NCBI GenBank assembly: GCA_021767985.1
Contig: JAASSH010000133.1
Span: forward strand, 1-6,430
DNA from: Gammaproteobacteria bacterium
GTDB taxonomy: Bacteria; Pseudomonadota; Gammaproteobacteria; GCA-001735895
Direction of reading: 5' to 3'
DNA: 6,430 bases
Both the position numbers and the translations under genes were made by a program. This document shows positions 1 through 6,357 of the stretch, one piece after another (positions within the stretch are counted from its first letter, which is position 1; each line of letters begins with the position of its first letter). Under the pieces are notes generated by a model that made no database searches, was not told the DNA's origin, and saw only the letters and a program-made list of their open reading frames with translations.

Positions 1-770
1 CCGATGCCACGCGCTTCAAGCCGGGCGACCGCGTGGTCGCGCTGGTCGGTGGCGGCGGCTACGCCGAGTACGCGCTCGCCTACGAGGAGCATGCGATGAC
101 GATTCCGGAGTCGGTCAGCTTCGAGCAGGCCGCCTGTATCTGTGAAACCTACATTACCGCATACCTCAACCTGTTCATGCTGGGCGAGCTGGAAGGCAAG
201 ACTTCGGTCCTGATTCACGGCGGCGGGGGCGGCGTCGCCACTTCGGCGATACAACTCTGCAAGGCCCTGTCTCCCGAAACGGAAATCTTCGTCACCGCCT
301 CGAGCGGCAAGCTGGACCGGGTGCGCGCGCAGGGCGCCGATCACGTCATCGATTACCGCGAACAGGATTTTGCCGAGGAGATAAGGGGCCTTACCAAGAA
401 GCGCGGCGTCGACGTCATTCTCGATCACATTGGCGCAAAATACCTGGCAGCCAACATGAAGTCGCTGGCGCTCGGTGGCACACTGATGCTGATCGGCGTT
501 ATGGGCGGGATCAAGGCCGAGCTCAACCTGGCGACGATGATGGTGAAACGCCAGCGCATCATCGGATCGGTGCAGCGCTCACGACCGGTGACCGAGAAGG
601 CGGCCATCATCGACCAGTTCGAAACGGCGGTCATGCCGCTGTTTGCGGCCGGCACGATCGAACCTTTGATCGACGCCCGCTTTGCGCTGAAGGACGCCGC
701 CGAGGCTCATAAATTAATGGAACAGGGCGGCCATTTCGGCAAGATCGTGCTCGTCAACCAGGGCGACTAA
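1..770 (+). CDS. NAD(P)H:quinone oxidoreductase, zinc-independent MDR family (5' partial)
   Basis: The reading frame is already open at position 3 (DATRFKPGDRVVALV...) and runs 255 codons to TAA at 768-770, so the true start lies left of the window; the GTG at 33 is internal. The fragment matches the MDR quinone oxidoreductase family, closest in style to the PIG3/TP53I3 branch. Visible marks are KPGDRVVALVGGGGYAEYA (the end of the GroES-like domain), CETYITAYLNLF, the Rossmann nucleotide-binding loop HGGGGGVATSAIQL (with Ala where many members have Gly), GADHVIDYRE, GVDVILDHIG, and the C-terminal AAEAHKLMEQGGHFGKIVL. No zinc-ligand cluster is seen in the visible part. Such soluble enzymes transfer hydride from NADPH to quinones or reactive enals; the substrate cannot be told from sequence. 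It converges on the formate dehydrogenase operon and has no evident functional tie to it. Confidence 0.9.
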   Translation, partial: DATRFKPGDRVVALVGGGGYAEYALAYEEHAMTIPESVSFEQAACICETYITAYLNLFMLGELEGKTSVLIHGGGGGVATSAIQLCKALSPETEIFVTASSGKLDRVRAQGADHVIDYREQDFAEEIRGLTKKRGVDVILDHIGAKYLAANMKSLALGGTLMLIGVMGGIKAELNLATMMVKRQRIIGSVQRSRPVTEKAAIIDQFETAVMPLFAAGTIEPLIDARFALKDAAEAHKLMEQGGHFGKIVLVNQGD

Positions 771-777
771 TCGACCC

Positions 778-804
778 GTCATTGCGGCGCAGGCCGCAAT
801 CCAT
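778..804 (+). repeat. Palindromic repeat unit, left arm
   Basis: The unit begins GTCAT and ends ATCCAT. An 8-bp perfect stem (781-788 with 793-800) encloses a GCAG loop. GTCAT...GCAG...ATCCAT resembles the widespread intergenic GTCATTCCCGC-GCAG/GAAA-GCGGGAATCCAT family of proteobacteria, but with a different stem sequence. Confidence 0.75.
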
Positions 805-829
805 CCAACAGGCTTCGCGTATCGCAAGC

Positions 830-852
830 TGCAAGGCCCGAAGGGCCTTGCA
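830..852. terminator. Perfect 10-bp hairpin between convergent genes, possible terminator
   Basis: TGCAAGGCCC (830-839) and GGGCCTTGCA (843-852) form a perfect 10-bp stem with a 3-nt GAA loop. On the plus strand it is followed by GGCAATTTT, a short delayed T run, so it is a plausible but not ideal rho-independent terminator for the quinone oxidoreductase. On the minus strand no T run follows. It is also the central hairpin of the composite element, so its role could be structural rather than transcriptional. Confidence 0.45.
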
Positions 853-877
853 GGCAATTTTCTCCGAAAACTTTGAA

Positions 878-904
878 ATGGATACCGGCCTGCGCCGGTA
901 TGAC
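878..904 (-). repeat. Palindromic repeat unit, right arm (inverted)
   Basis: This is the inverted partner of the 778-804 unit. An 8-bp perfect stem (882-889 with 894-901) encloses a CTGC loop, which is GCAG on the minus strand. It differs from the left arm at only four positions. Those four form two base pairs of the stem, so pairing is kept in both copies. Confidence 0.75.
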
Positions 905-924
905 TTTCTATTGGGCGCTAAACT

Positions 925-3666
925 CTAGGCCGCTTCCAGCTTTATCGCGCAGAATTTAAATTCCGGGATCTTGCCGAAAGGATCGAGCGCCTCGTTGGTC
1001 AGCAGGTTTGCCGCCGCCTCGTGGTAACAGAACGGGATAAACACTTCGCCTTTCTTGAGCGCACCGTCGGGCCGCGCGAAGGCGCGAATTTGACCGCGAC
1101 GCGATTTGGCGATGATTTCGCCGCCGGCGTCGATGCCGAGGCCCTCGAGATCCTGCTGGTTGACGTAAACCACCGGCACCGGCTCGATCGCATCGAGCAC
1201 CGACGCGCGCCGCGTCATGGATCCGGTATGCCAGTGCTCGAGCTGGCGTCCGGTGATCAGCACCAGCGGAAACTCCTCGTCAGGCTGCTCGTCGGCCGGG
1301 ATCGATTTGGCAGCCACCAGCCGGGCCTTGCCGTTGGCGGTCGGGAATTCCTCGGTGAAGACCACGCCCTGCCCCGGGTCGTTTTCGTCGCCGCAGGGAT
1401 AAGTCACCGACGACGCCTCGTTCAGCCGATTCCAGGTGATGCCGGTTATGCTCTTCATCGCACCGCGCATTTCGTCGTAAACCTCGGACACGTGACTGTA
1501 ATCCCAGTCCATTCCGATGCCCTTGCCGATATCGCGGATGATCCACAGATCCTGGCGCGCTTCGCCGGGCAGCGGCACCGCGGCGCGGCCGAGCTGCACG
1601 CGGCGGTCGGTATTGGAGACCGTGCCGTCCTTCTCGGCCCAGCCGGAGGCCGGTAACACGACATCGGCGAAGGCCGTGGTTTCGGTCAGGAACATGTCCT
1701 GCACCACCAGGTGATCGAGCGCCGCCAGCGCGGCGCGCGCGTGATTCAGGTTCGGATCCGACATCGCCGGGTTCTCGCCCATGATGTACATGCCCTTGAT
1801 TCCGCCTTCGAGAATCGAGTGCATGATTTCGACCACGGTCAATCCGGCTTTTTTATCGAGCTCGGCATCCCAGTAGTCCGAGAACCAGGCGTTCGCATCC
1901 GGGTTATCGACCCGCTGGTAATCGGGAAACATCATCGGGATCAACCCGGCATCGGAGGCGCCCTGCACGTTGTTCTGTCCGCGCAGCGGATGCAGCCCGG
2001 TGCCGGGGCGGCCGACCTGGCCGGAAATCATCGACAGCGCGATCAGGCAACGCGAATTGTCGGTACCGTGAATATGTTGCGAGATGCCCATGCCCCAGAA
2101 AATCATCGATCCCTTCGAGGTCGCAAACAGGCGCGCAACTTCGCGCACGGTGTCGGCATCGATACCGGTCACGGACTCCATTTTTTCGGGACTGAAATCG
2201 GCGACGTTGGCTTTTAAGTCTTCGTAGTCGGTGGTGCGCGCGGCGATAAACTTGTCGTCGGTCAGGCCCTCTTCGATGATCACGTGCAGCATCGAGTTCA
2301 GCAGCGACACGTCGGTAGACGCGTTGAACTGCAGGAAGTGGGTGGCGTGACGCGCGATATCGGTCTTGCGCGGATCCAGCAGGATCAGCTTCTTGCCGTC
2401 GCGGATCGCGTTCTTCATGAAAGTCGCCGCCACCGGGTGGTTGGTGGTCGGGTTGGAACCGATGACGAGGAACACCTCGGCGTGCTTGACGTCCTCGACC
2501 TGGTTCGACACCGCGCCGGAGCCGATACCTTCGAGCAGCGCCGCGACGCTGGACGCGTGGCACAGCCGGGTGCAGTGGTCGACGTTGTTGGTGCCGAATC
2601 CGGCGCGCACCAGCTTCTGGAACAGGTAGGCTTCTTCGTTCGAGCCCTTGGCCGAGCCGAAACCGGCCAGTCCGGCGCCACCGAGCTCGTCCTTGATCTT
2701 ACGCAGTCCGCCGGCGGCAAGTTCCATCGCCTCTTCCCAGCTCGCCTCGCGAAACATCTTCGACGGATCGCCCGGATCGAAGTGTTCGTTCATCCCCTTG
2801 GGCACGCCTTCCTTGCGGATCAGCGGCTTCAGCAGGCGTTGCGGGTGATTGACATAATCGAAGCCGTAGCGACCCTTGACGCACAGGCGGCTGAAATTGG
2901 CCGGGCCGTCGCGTCCCTCGACGCGCAGAATCTTGTCATCCTTGACGTGATAAGTCAGCAGGCAGCCCACGCCGCAATAGGGGCATACCGAATCGACCTT
3001 GCGGTCGGCCTCGACCAGGTGCGCGCCGGTGGCGTTGCTGAGCGCCCCGGTCGGGCAGGCGGCGACGCACTCGCCGCAGGCGACGCAGGATGACTCGCCC
3101 ATCGGGTCGCCGATGTCGAACACGATCTCGGCGTGATGGCCGCGCTGCGCGAGGCCGATGACGTCGTTGACCTGGGTTTCGCGGCAGGCGCGCAGGCAAC
3201 GCGTGCACTGGATACAGGCGTCGAGGTTAACCGCGATCGCCGGGTGCGACAGATCCGCCGCCGGCTGATGGCGCGGTTTGAACCTGGGATTCCTGACGTC
3301 GAGCTTGTCGGCCCAGTAAGTCAGTTCGTTATCGAGCGTATAGGCCTGCTCGGGCATGTCCGACAGCAACAGTTCGAGCACCAGCTTCTGCGATTTTTGC
3401 GCACGCTCGTTGTCCGAGTTGACGACCATGCCAGGGGTCGGGTTACGGCAGCAGCTCGGCGCAAGCACGCGTTCGCCATCGATCTCGACCACGCAGGCGC
3501 GGCAGTTGCCGTCGGCACGCAGCCCGTCGGTATAACACAGGTGCGGAATCTCGGTGCCGGTGCGCTGCGCCGCCTGCAGGATGGTTTCACCCGGCAGCGC
3601 CTCGACCGAACTGCCGTTCAGCGTAAATTCGATGGTTTCGAAGATGGAATCAGGATTCGCGGCCAT
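925..3666 (-). CDS. fdsA: NAD-dependent formate dehydrogenase, catalytic alpha subunit (Mo/W-bis-pterin)
   Basis: This 913-aa protein (FdsA/Fdh1A type, often annotated fdhF) oxidises formate to CO2 in the cytoplasm and passes electrons to the diaphorase subunit encoded just upstream. Domains in order: a plant-type [2Fe-2S] domain (about 11-90; C44, C55, C58, C72); two ferredoxin-type [4Fe-4S] sites (C151/C154/C157/C161 and C194/C197/C200/C204); the pterin-proximal [4Fe-4S] site (C228/C231/C235/C262, then K264); the molybdopterin oxidoreductase core; and a dinucleotide-binding C-terminal domain (about 800-910). The active-site segment NVDHCTRLCHA puts Cys369 where E. coli FdhF has selenocysteine, followed by catalytic-type His370; R539 is the likely substrate-site Arg. 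No Tat signal is seen. The start is ATG at 3666 behind GAGGAG; an in-frame upstream start at 3864 would add 66 unrelated residues inside the neighbouring gene. The His-Cys3 cluster motif of NuoG-like proteins is absent. Whether the metal is Mo or W cannot be told. Confidence 0.95.
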   Translation of the reverse strand: MAANPDSIFETIEFTLNGSSVEALPGETILQAAQRTGTEIPHLCYTDGLRADGNCRACVVEIDGERVLAPSCCRNPTPGMVVNSDNERAQKSQKLVLELLLSDMPEQAYTLDNELTYWADKLDVRNPRFKPRHQPAADLSHPAIAVNLDACIQCTRCLRACRETQVNDVIGLAQRGHHAEIVFDIGDPMGESSCVACGECVAACPTGALSNATGAHLVEADRKVDSVCPYCGVGCLLTYHVKDDKILRVEGRDGPANFSRLCVKGRYGFDYVNHPQRLLKPLIRKEGVPKGMNEHFDPGDPSKMFREASWEEAMELAAGGLRKIKDELGGAGLAGFGSAKGSNEEAYLFQKLVRAGFGTNNVDHCTRLCHASSVAALLEGIGSGAVSNQVEDVKHAEVFLVIGSNPTTNHPVAATFMKNAIRDGKKLILLDPRKTDIARHATHFLQFNASTDVSLLNSMLHVIIEEGLTDDKFIAARTTDYEDLKANVADFSPEKMESVTGIDADTVREVARLFATSKGSMIFWGMGISQHIHGTDNSRCLIALSMISGQVGRPGTGLHPLRGQNNVQGASDAGLIPMMFPDYQRVDNPDANAWFSDYWDAELDKKAGLTVVEIMHSILEGGIKGMYIMGENPAMSDPNLNHARAALAALDHLVVQDMFLTETTAFADVVLPASGWAEKDGTVSNTDRRVQLGRAAVPLPGEARQDLWIIRDIGKGIGMDWDYSHVSEVYDEMRGAMKSITGITWNRLNEASSVTYPCGDENDPGQGVVFTEEFPTANGKARLVAAKSIPADEQPDEEFPLVLITGRQLEHWHTGSMTRRASVLDAIEPVPVVYVNQQDLEGLGIDAGGEIIAKSRRGQIRAFARPDGALKKGEVFIPFCYHEAAANLLTNEALDPFGKIPEFKFCAIKLEAA

Positions 3667-5384
3667 TATTGATTCTCCTCTATTCCAAGTTCGTGGGGGA
3701 AATACTTTATGACCGACAGGACCGGGTTTGGCGCCGCCTGTCCGAGGCCGCAGATCGACGCGTCGATCATGACCGTCGACAGGTCGTTCAACTGCTCGAT
3801 ATCCCAATCGCCGGTCTCCATGATGCTGACCGCTTTCTCGCAACCGACACGGCACGGCGTGCACTGCCCGCAGGATTCGTGTGCGAAGAACTTCATCGAG
3901 TTCAGCGCGGCCTGTTTGGCGCTATCCTTGTCGGACAGCACCACCACCGCGGCCGAACCGATAAAACAGCCGAATTCCTGCAGCGTATCGAAATCGAGCG
4001 GGATATCGCCGAGCGAGGCCGGCAGGATGCCGCCCGAGGCGCCGCCCGGAAAGTAGCCGTAAAACTGGTGCCCATCGAGCATGCCGCCGCAATACTCCTC
4101 GATCAACTCCTTGATCGTGATACCCGCCGGTGCGAGATGCACTCCGGGCTTGTTGACCCGGCCGGACACGGAAAAGCTGCGCACGCCCCTGCGCCCGTTA
4201 CGACCCTGCGAATCGAACCATTCCGAGCCCTTCTCGATCACGTCGCGCACCCAGAACAGGCTTTCACAGTTGTGCTCCAGGGTCGGACGTCCGAACAGGC
4301 CGACCTGTGCGACATAGGGCGGACGCAGACGCGGCATACCGCGCTTGCCCTCGATCGATTCGATCATCGCCGATTCCTCGCCACAGATATAGGCGCCGGC
4401 GCCACGACGGATTTCGATCCGCGGTAAATCGTAGCCGGATTTCTGAACCAGGTCGTCGACCGCGTTCTTCAGGTTCTGAATCACCGAGGGGTACTCGTCA
4501 CGAATATAGATGTAACAGTCGTCGATGCCGATCACCCGCGACGCGATCAACATTCCCTCGAGGAAGCGATGCGGATCGGAAAGCATGTATAGCCGATCCT
4601 TGAACGTGCCGGGTTCGCCCTCGTCGATATTGATGGCGCACATCCGCGGCGCGGGCTGGTCGCGCAGAATTCCCCACTTGCGCCCGACCGGAAATCCGGC
4701 GCCGCCGAGGCCGCGCAGCTGGGTACCGTTAAGGGTTTCGATGATTTCATCGGCGCTGATATCACCGCCGAGCAGCCGCTCGTAGAGCCCGTAACCGCCG
4801 GCCGCCCGGTATTGTTCGTAATCGATACTGTCTTGCGGCATCGGTTGTTCGGTCTTGCCGGCGTCGAGCGCGGCCCCGACGGCGTCAGCAGTCGCATTGT
4901 CGACGGTGTACTGCTTGACGACCGCGACCGGCGCCTTGTCGCAACGGCCGACACAGGGCACGCGCTGCACGCGCACGCCGTCGCCCAGCGAAGCTTCGAG
5001 TGCGCCGATCAATTCCTCGCTACCGGCCATTTCGCAACTGACCGAATCACAGACCCTTACCGTCAGGGCGGGCGGCGCGGTCTCGCCTTCGCGCACGACG
5101 TCGAAATGATGGTAAAACGAGGCGACCTCGTAAACCTCGGTCGTGGCAAGACGCATTTCGTGGGCCAGCGCGGTCAAATGCACCGCCGACAGGTGCCCGT
5201 AGTGATCCTGAATTTTGTGCAGATGCTCGATCAACAGGTCGCGCGCGCGCGACTCGTCACCCAGCAGGTTTTGTACTTCGAGCAGCGCGTTTAAATCGAC
5301 CACCCTGCCCTTGGTTTTGCCCCGGCGGCGCTGCTTGCGGTTATCGACCGCGGCGGGATTGAGTTCAGGCTGTGACATAGGCAT
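3666..5384 (-). CDS. fdsB: NAD-dependent formate dehydrogenase, beta (diaphorase) subunit, NuoE-NuoF fusion
   Basis: This 572-aa protein carries electrons from the catalytic subunit to NAD+. Residues 30-170 are a NuoE/FdsG-like thioredoxin-fold domain with a [2Fe-2S] site (C112-x4-C117 and C144-x3-C148). After a short linker, residues about 190-570 are a NuoF/FdsB-like flavoprotein with the FMN glycine-rich loop RGLGGAGFPVGRKW (224-237), NIDEGEPGTFKDR (252-264), the NADH-site GAGAYICGEESAM (328-340), and a [4Fe-4S] site (C505/C508/C511 and C545). In the Cupriavidus and Rhodobacter enzymes these are separate FdsG and FdsB proteins; here they are one chain, as in the heterodimeric FDH1 of Methylobacterium. 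The N-terminus is basic (RKQRRRGKTKGR) with no signal peptide. Two starts are possible, ATG 5384 and ATG 5378 (Met3). AGAGA lies 7 nt before the latter, so the true start is uncertain. It overlaps the alpha gene by one base. Confidence 0.95.
   Translation of the reverse strand: MPMSQPELNPAAVDNRKQRRRGKTKGRVVDLNALLEVQNLLGDESRARDLLIEHLHKIQDHYGHLSAVHLTALAHEMRLATTEVYEVASFYHHFDVVREGETAPPALTVRVCDSVSCEMAGSEELIGALEASLGDGVRVQRVPCVGRCDKAPVAVVKQYTVDNATADAVGAALDAGKTEQPMPQDSIDYEQYRAAGGYGLYERLLGGDISADEIIETLNGTQLRGLGGAGFPVGRKWGILRDQPAPRMCAINIDEGEPGTFKDRLYMLSDPHRFLEGMLIASRVIGIDDCYIYIRDEYPSVIQNLKNAVDDLVQKSGYDLPRIEIRRGAGAYICGEESAMIESIEGKRGMPRLRPPYVAQVGLFGRPTLEHNCESLFWVRDVIEKGSEWFDSQGRNGRRGVRSFSVSGRVNKPGVHLAPAGITIKELIEEYCGGMLDGHQFYGYFPGGASGGILPASLGDIPLDFDTLQEFGCFIGSAAVVVLSDKDSAKQAALNSMKFFAHESCGQCTPCRVGCEKAVSIMETGDWDIEQLNDLSTVMIDASICGLGQAAPNPVLSVIKYFPHELGIEENQ
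3675..3680 (-). promoter_or_regulatory. Ribosome binding site of the formate dehydrogenase alpha gene
   Basis: On the minus strand GAGGAG stands 8 nt before the ATG at 3666, inside the last codons of the upstream gene. It supports the ATG at 3666 over the longer frame. The stop and start share one base (TAATG), so translation of the two subunits is probably coupled. Confidence 0.8.
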
Positions 5385-5416
5385 TCTCTGGCGTTCGGTT
5401 ATTCCTGAAGAAGACT

Positions 5417-5436
5417 CCCCGCTCTTTCGAGCGGGG
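5417..5436 (-). terminator. GC-rich GAAA-capped hairpin, possible terminator of the stress protein gene or leader hairpin
   Basis: On the minus strand CCCCGCTC-GAAA-GAGCGGGG forms a perfect 8-bp stem capped by a GNRA tetraloop, followed by AGTCTTCTTC, which is only partly T-rich. It lies 58 nt past the stress protein stop codon and 32 nt before the first possible dehydrogenase start. The GAAA loop appears only in minus-strand RNA, which favours a role there. It could be a weak intrinsic terminator, an attenuator, or a 5'-UTR stability hairpin. Confidence 0.55.
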
Positions 5437-5450
5437 CAAAAGTTTAACCC

Positions 5451-5473
5451 AAGGAGGAGATAACAAAAACATG
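5451..5473 (+). other. Plus-strand Shine-Dalgarno-like AAGGAGG followed by ATG, antisense to the stress protein gene end
   Basis: AAGGAGG (5451-5457) is followed after 13 nt by ATG at 5471, which opens a 200-codon frame entirely antisense to the stress protein. The site is a near-perfect ribosome binding sequence, but the spacing is long. The downstream frame shares codon register with the real gene and has no recognisable domain, so I do not call it a gene. Confidence 0.25.
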
Positions 5474-5494
5474 GGAAAACGCCATGACGATGCG

Positions 5495-6343
5495 TTAATG
5501 CGCCATTACGGTAATAATGTCGGTATTGCTCAGCAGGTAACTGGTAACACCGCCGAACAGGCGCTGGCGGGTGCGGGTATGGCTGAATCCGCCCACCACG
5601 AGGAACTCGGCCCCGATTTCATCGCAGGTAGCGAGCATTTTTTTACCGACGTTGCCGCCGCCCGTGATCACGTAATGATCGGCCTTGCAACCATGCCGTT
5701 TCAGGTAATCGACCACGTCGGCCGCGCTGTCCTCGCGTTTTTTCGATACCAGCACGGTCACTTTACTCATTTGCTTGAGCCACGGCAGCGTCATGCACAG
5801 CGCACGGCTGGCTTCGACGCTGTCGTTCCCGCCGATCGCGGCGCGGTCGGCCCGCCGCGGCGTCCAGGCGTCCGCCGGCGGCACGATCAGCACCGGTCGT
5901 CCCGAGTGCAGCATCAGCGATTCGTGCAGCTCGCCGACGCCGGGACCACCGATACGATGCTTGGTCGGGCGCGACATCGCGATGACGTCGACCAGGCGCG
6001 ACTCGCGGTCGAGCACGCTTTCGGGATTGCCTTCGAACACGTGCAGCGAAGCCGAAATTTCGCTGGCCGCTGACGGTTTGCGCGTCACCTTGATCTTGTG
6101 GTTATCACAAAAGCTGTTGAACTGCTGTTTCACGGTGTCGGCCACTTCGTCGATCGCGCGGTTGCTCATCTTCGCGTACTCGTCACGGAAACCGGCCGGC
6201 AGATTGAAAAGCTCGCTGGTCTGCTGACGCACGTGCACCACCTTGATATGCGCGTCGAAGCGTTTGGCAACCACCAGCGCGGTGTCGAGCACTTCGGCGC
6301 TGCGCTCGCTGCCGTCCACGGGTACCAGGATTACTTTGATCAT
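5495..6343 (-). CDS. Tandem-domain universal stress protein (UspA family)
   Basis: This 282-aa soluble protein has two Usp folds in tandem. The first (about 1-155) opens with MIKVILVPVDGSERSAEVLDTA, the standard first beta strand with the conserved Asp, and ends HSGRPVLIVPP. The second (about 163-282) starts near RAAIGGNDSVEASRA and ends with FLVVGGFSHTRTRQRLFGG then VTSYLLSNTDIITVMAH, matching the family's C-terminal nucleotide-binding loop (compare GxxGHSRLRExxxGGVT). Usp proteins act in stress survival and often bind ATP or partner proteins; the specific role here is unknown. The first domain's equivalent loop (MSRPTKHRIGGPGVGELHESLM) keeps glycines but is more divergent. ATG 6343 is preceded by GAGG at a 7-nt spacing. 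The gene begins 14 nt after the stop of the partial gene on its right, so those two are probably co-transcribed; the formate dehydrogenase genes lie downstream. Confidence 0.92.
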   Translation of the reverse strand: MIKVILVPVDGSERSAEVLDTALVVAKRFDAHIKVVHVRQQTSELFNLPAGFRDEYAKMSNRAIDEVADTVKQQFNSFCDNHKIKVTRKPSAASEISASLHVFEGNPESVLDRESRLVDVIAMSRPTKHRIGGPGVGELHESLMLHSGRPVLIVPPADAWTPRRADRAAIGGNDSVEASRALCMTLPWLKQMSKVTVLVSKKREDSAADVVDYLKRHGCKADHYVITGGGNVGKKMLATCDEIGAEFLVVGGFSHTRTRQRLFGGVTSYLLSNTDIITVMAH

Positions 6344-6350
6344 TTCTCTA

Positions 6351-6354
6351 CCTC
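6351..6354 (-). promoter_or_regulatory. Ribosome binding site of the universal stress protein gene
   Basis: Minus-strand GAGG (within GCGAGGTAGAGAA) sits 7 nt before ATG 6343, in the 14-nt gap after the preceding gene's stop codon. It fixes the stress protein start and fits an operon junction. Confidence 0.7.
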
Positions 6355-6357
6355 GCT

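Larger units (their letters stand above)
778..904. repeat. REPIN/MITE-like structured intergenic element made of two inverted palindromic repeats
   Basis: Two 27-nt palindromic units (778-804 and 878-904) lie in opposite orientation and match at 23 of 27 positions when one is reverse-complemented, so the outer arms could also pair with each other. Three further hairpins fill the interior: imperfect 812-829 (gctt/aagc plus gcg/cgc with one bulged base), perfect 830-852, and short 858-870. Nearly the whole convergent intergenic region is therefore foldable. The arrangement resembles REP doublets (REPINs) or small non-autonomous elements mobilised in trans; no transposase is present. It starts 8 nt after the stop of the quinone oxidoreductase and ends 20 nt before the stop codon of the formate dehydrogenase alpha gene. 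It may also serve as a two-way terminator or 3'-end protector. The structure is seen directly; mobility is inferred. Confidence 0.7.
5385..5494 (-). other. Spacer between the stress protein gene and the formate dehydrogenase operon
   Basis: This 110-bp leader holds a GC-rich hairpin close to the dehydrogenase start. I found no convincing sigma-70 pair. A GG-N10-GC arrangement exists but lacks most of the sigma-54 consensus. The minus-strand transcript would carry CUCCUCCUU, which resembles the 3' tail of 16S rRNA. The same bases read as a strong Shine-Dalgarno sequence on the plus strand. Confidence 0.5.

Noticed and set aside
425..655. Minus-strand 76-codon frame inside the quinone oxidoreductase
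   Set aside because: It is an antisense shadow of a clear coding gene with no own signals.
3349..3372. Possible frameshift explaining the missing His-Cys3 motif
   Set aside because: The reading frame is intact and conserved in style on both sides, and neither shifted frame restores the motif, so a natural variant is more likely.
3667..3864. A 66-residue N-terminal extension of the catalytic subunit from an upstream in-frame start
   Set aside because: It lies inside the last codons of the diaphorase gene, is Arg-rich and unlike the family, and the ATG at 3666 has a good ribosome binding site and the normal N-terminus.
1021..4427. Long plus-strand frames (1021-1656, 1711-2217, 2284-3093, 3133-3672, 3669-4427)
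   Set aside because: All lie opposite the formate dehydrogenase genes in the same codon register, are rich in Arg, His and Gly with no family signature, and lack promoters or good ribosome binding sites.
5436..5455. Possible sigma-54 promoter before the dehydrogenase operon (minus strand GG-N10-GC with TTGC)
   Set aside because: Only the GG and TTGC core fit. The rest of the -24 element is wrong and the site runs into the GC hairpin. A sigma-70 search also gave no pair with acceptable spacing.
5471..6073. A 200-codon plus-strand open frame with a Shine-Dalgarno-like site
   Set aside because: It is antisense to the stress protein in exact codon register; rare TTA, CTA and TCA codons in a GC-rich gene leave such frames open by chance. 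The translation has no recognisable domain.
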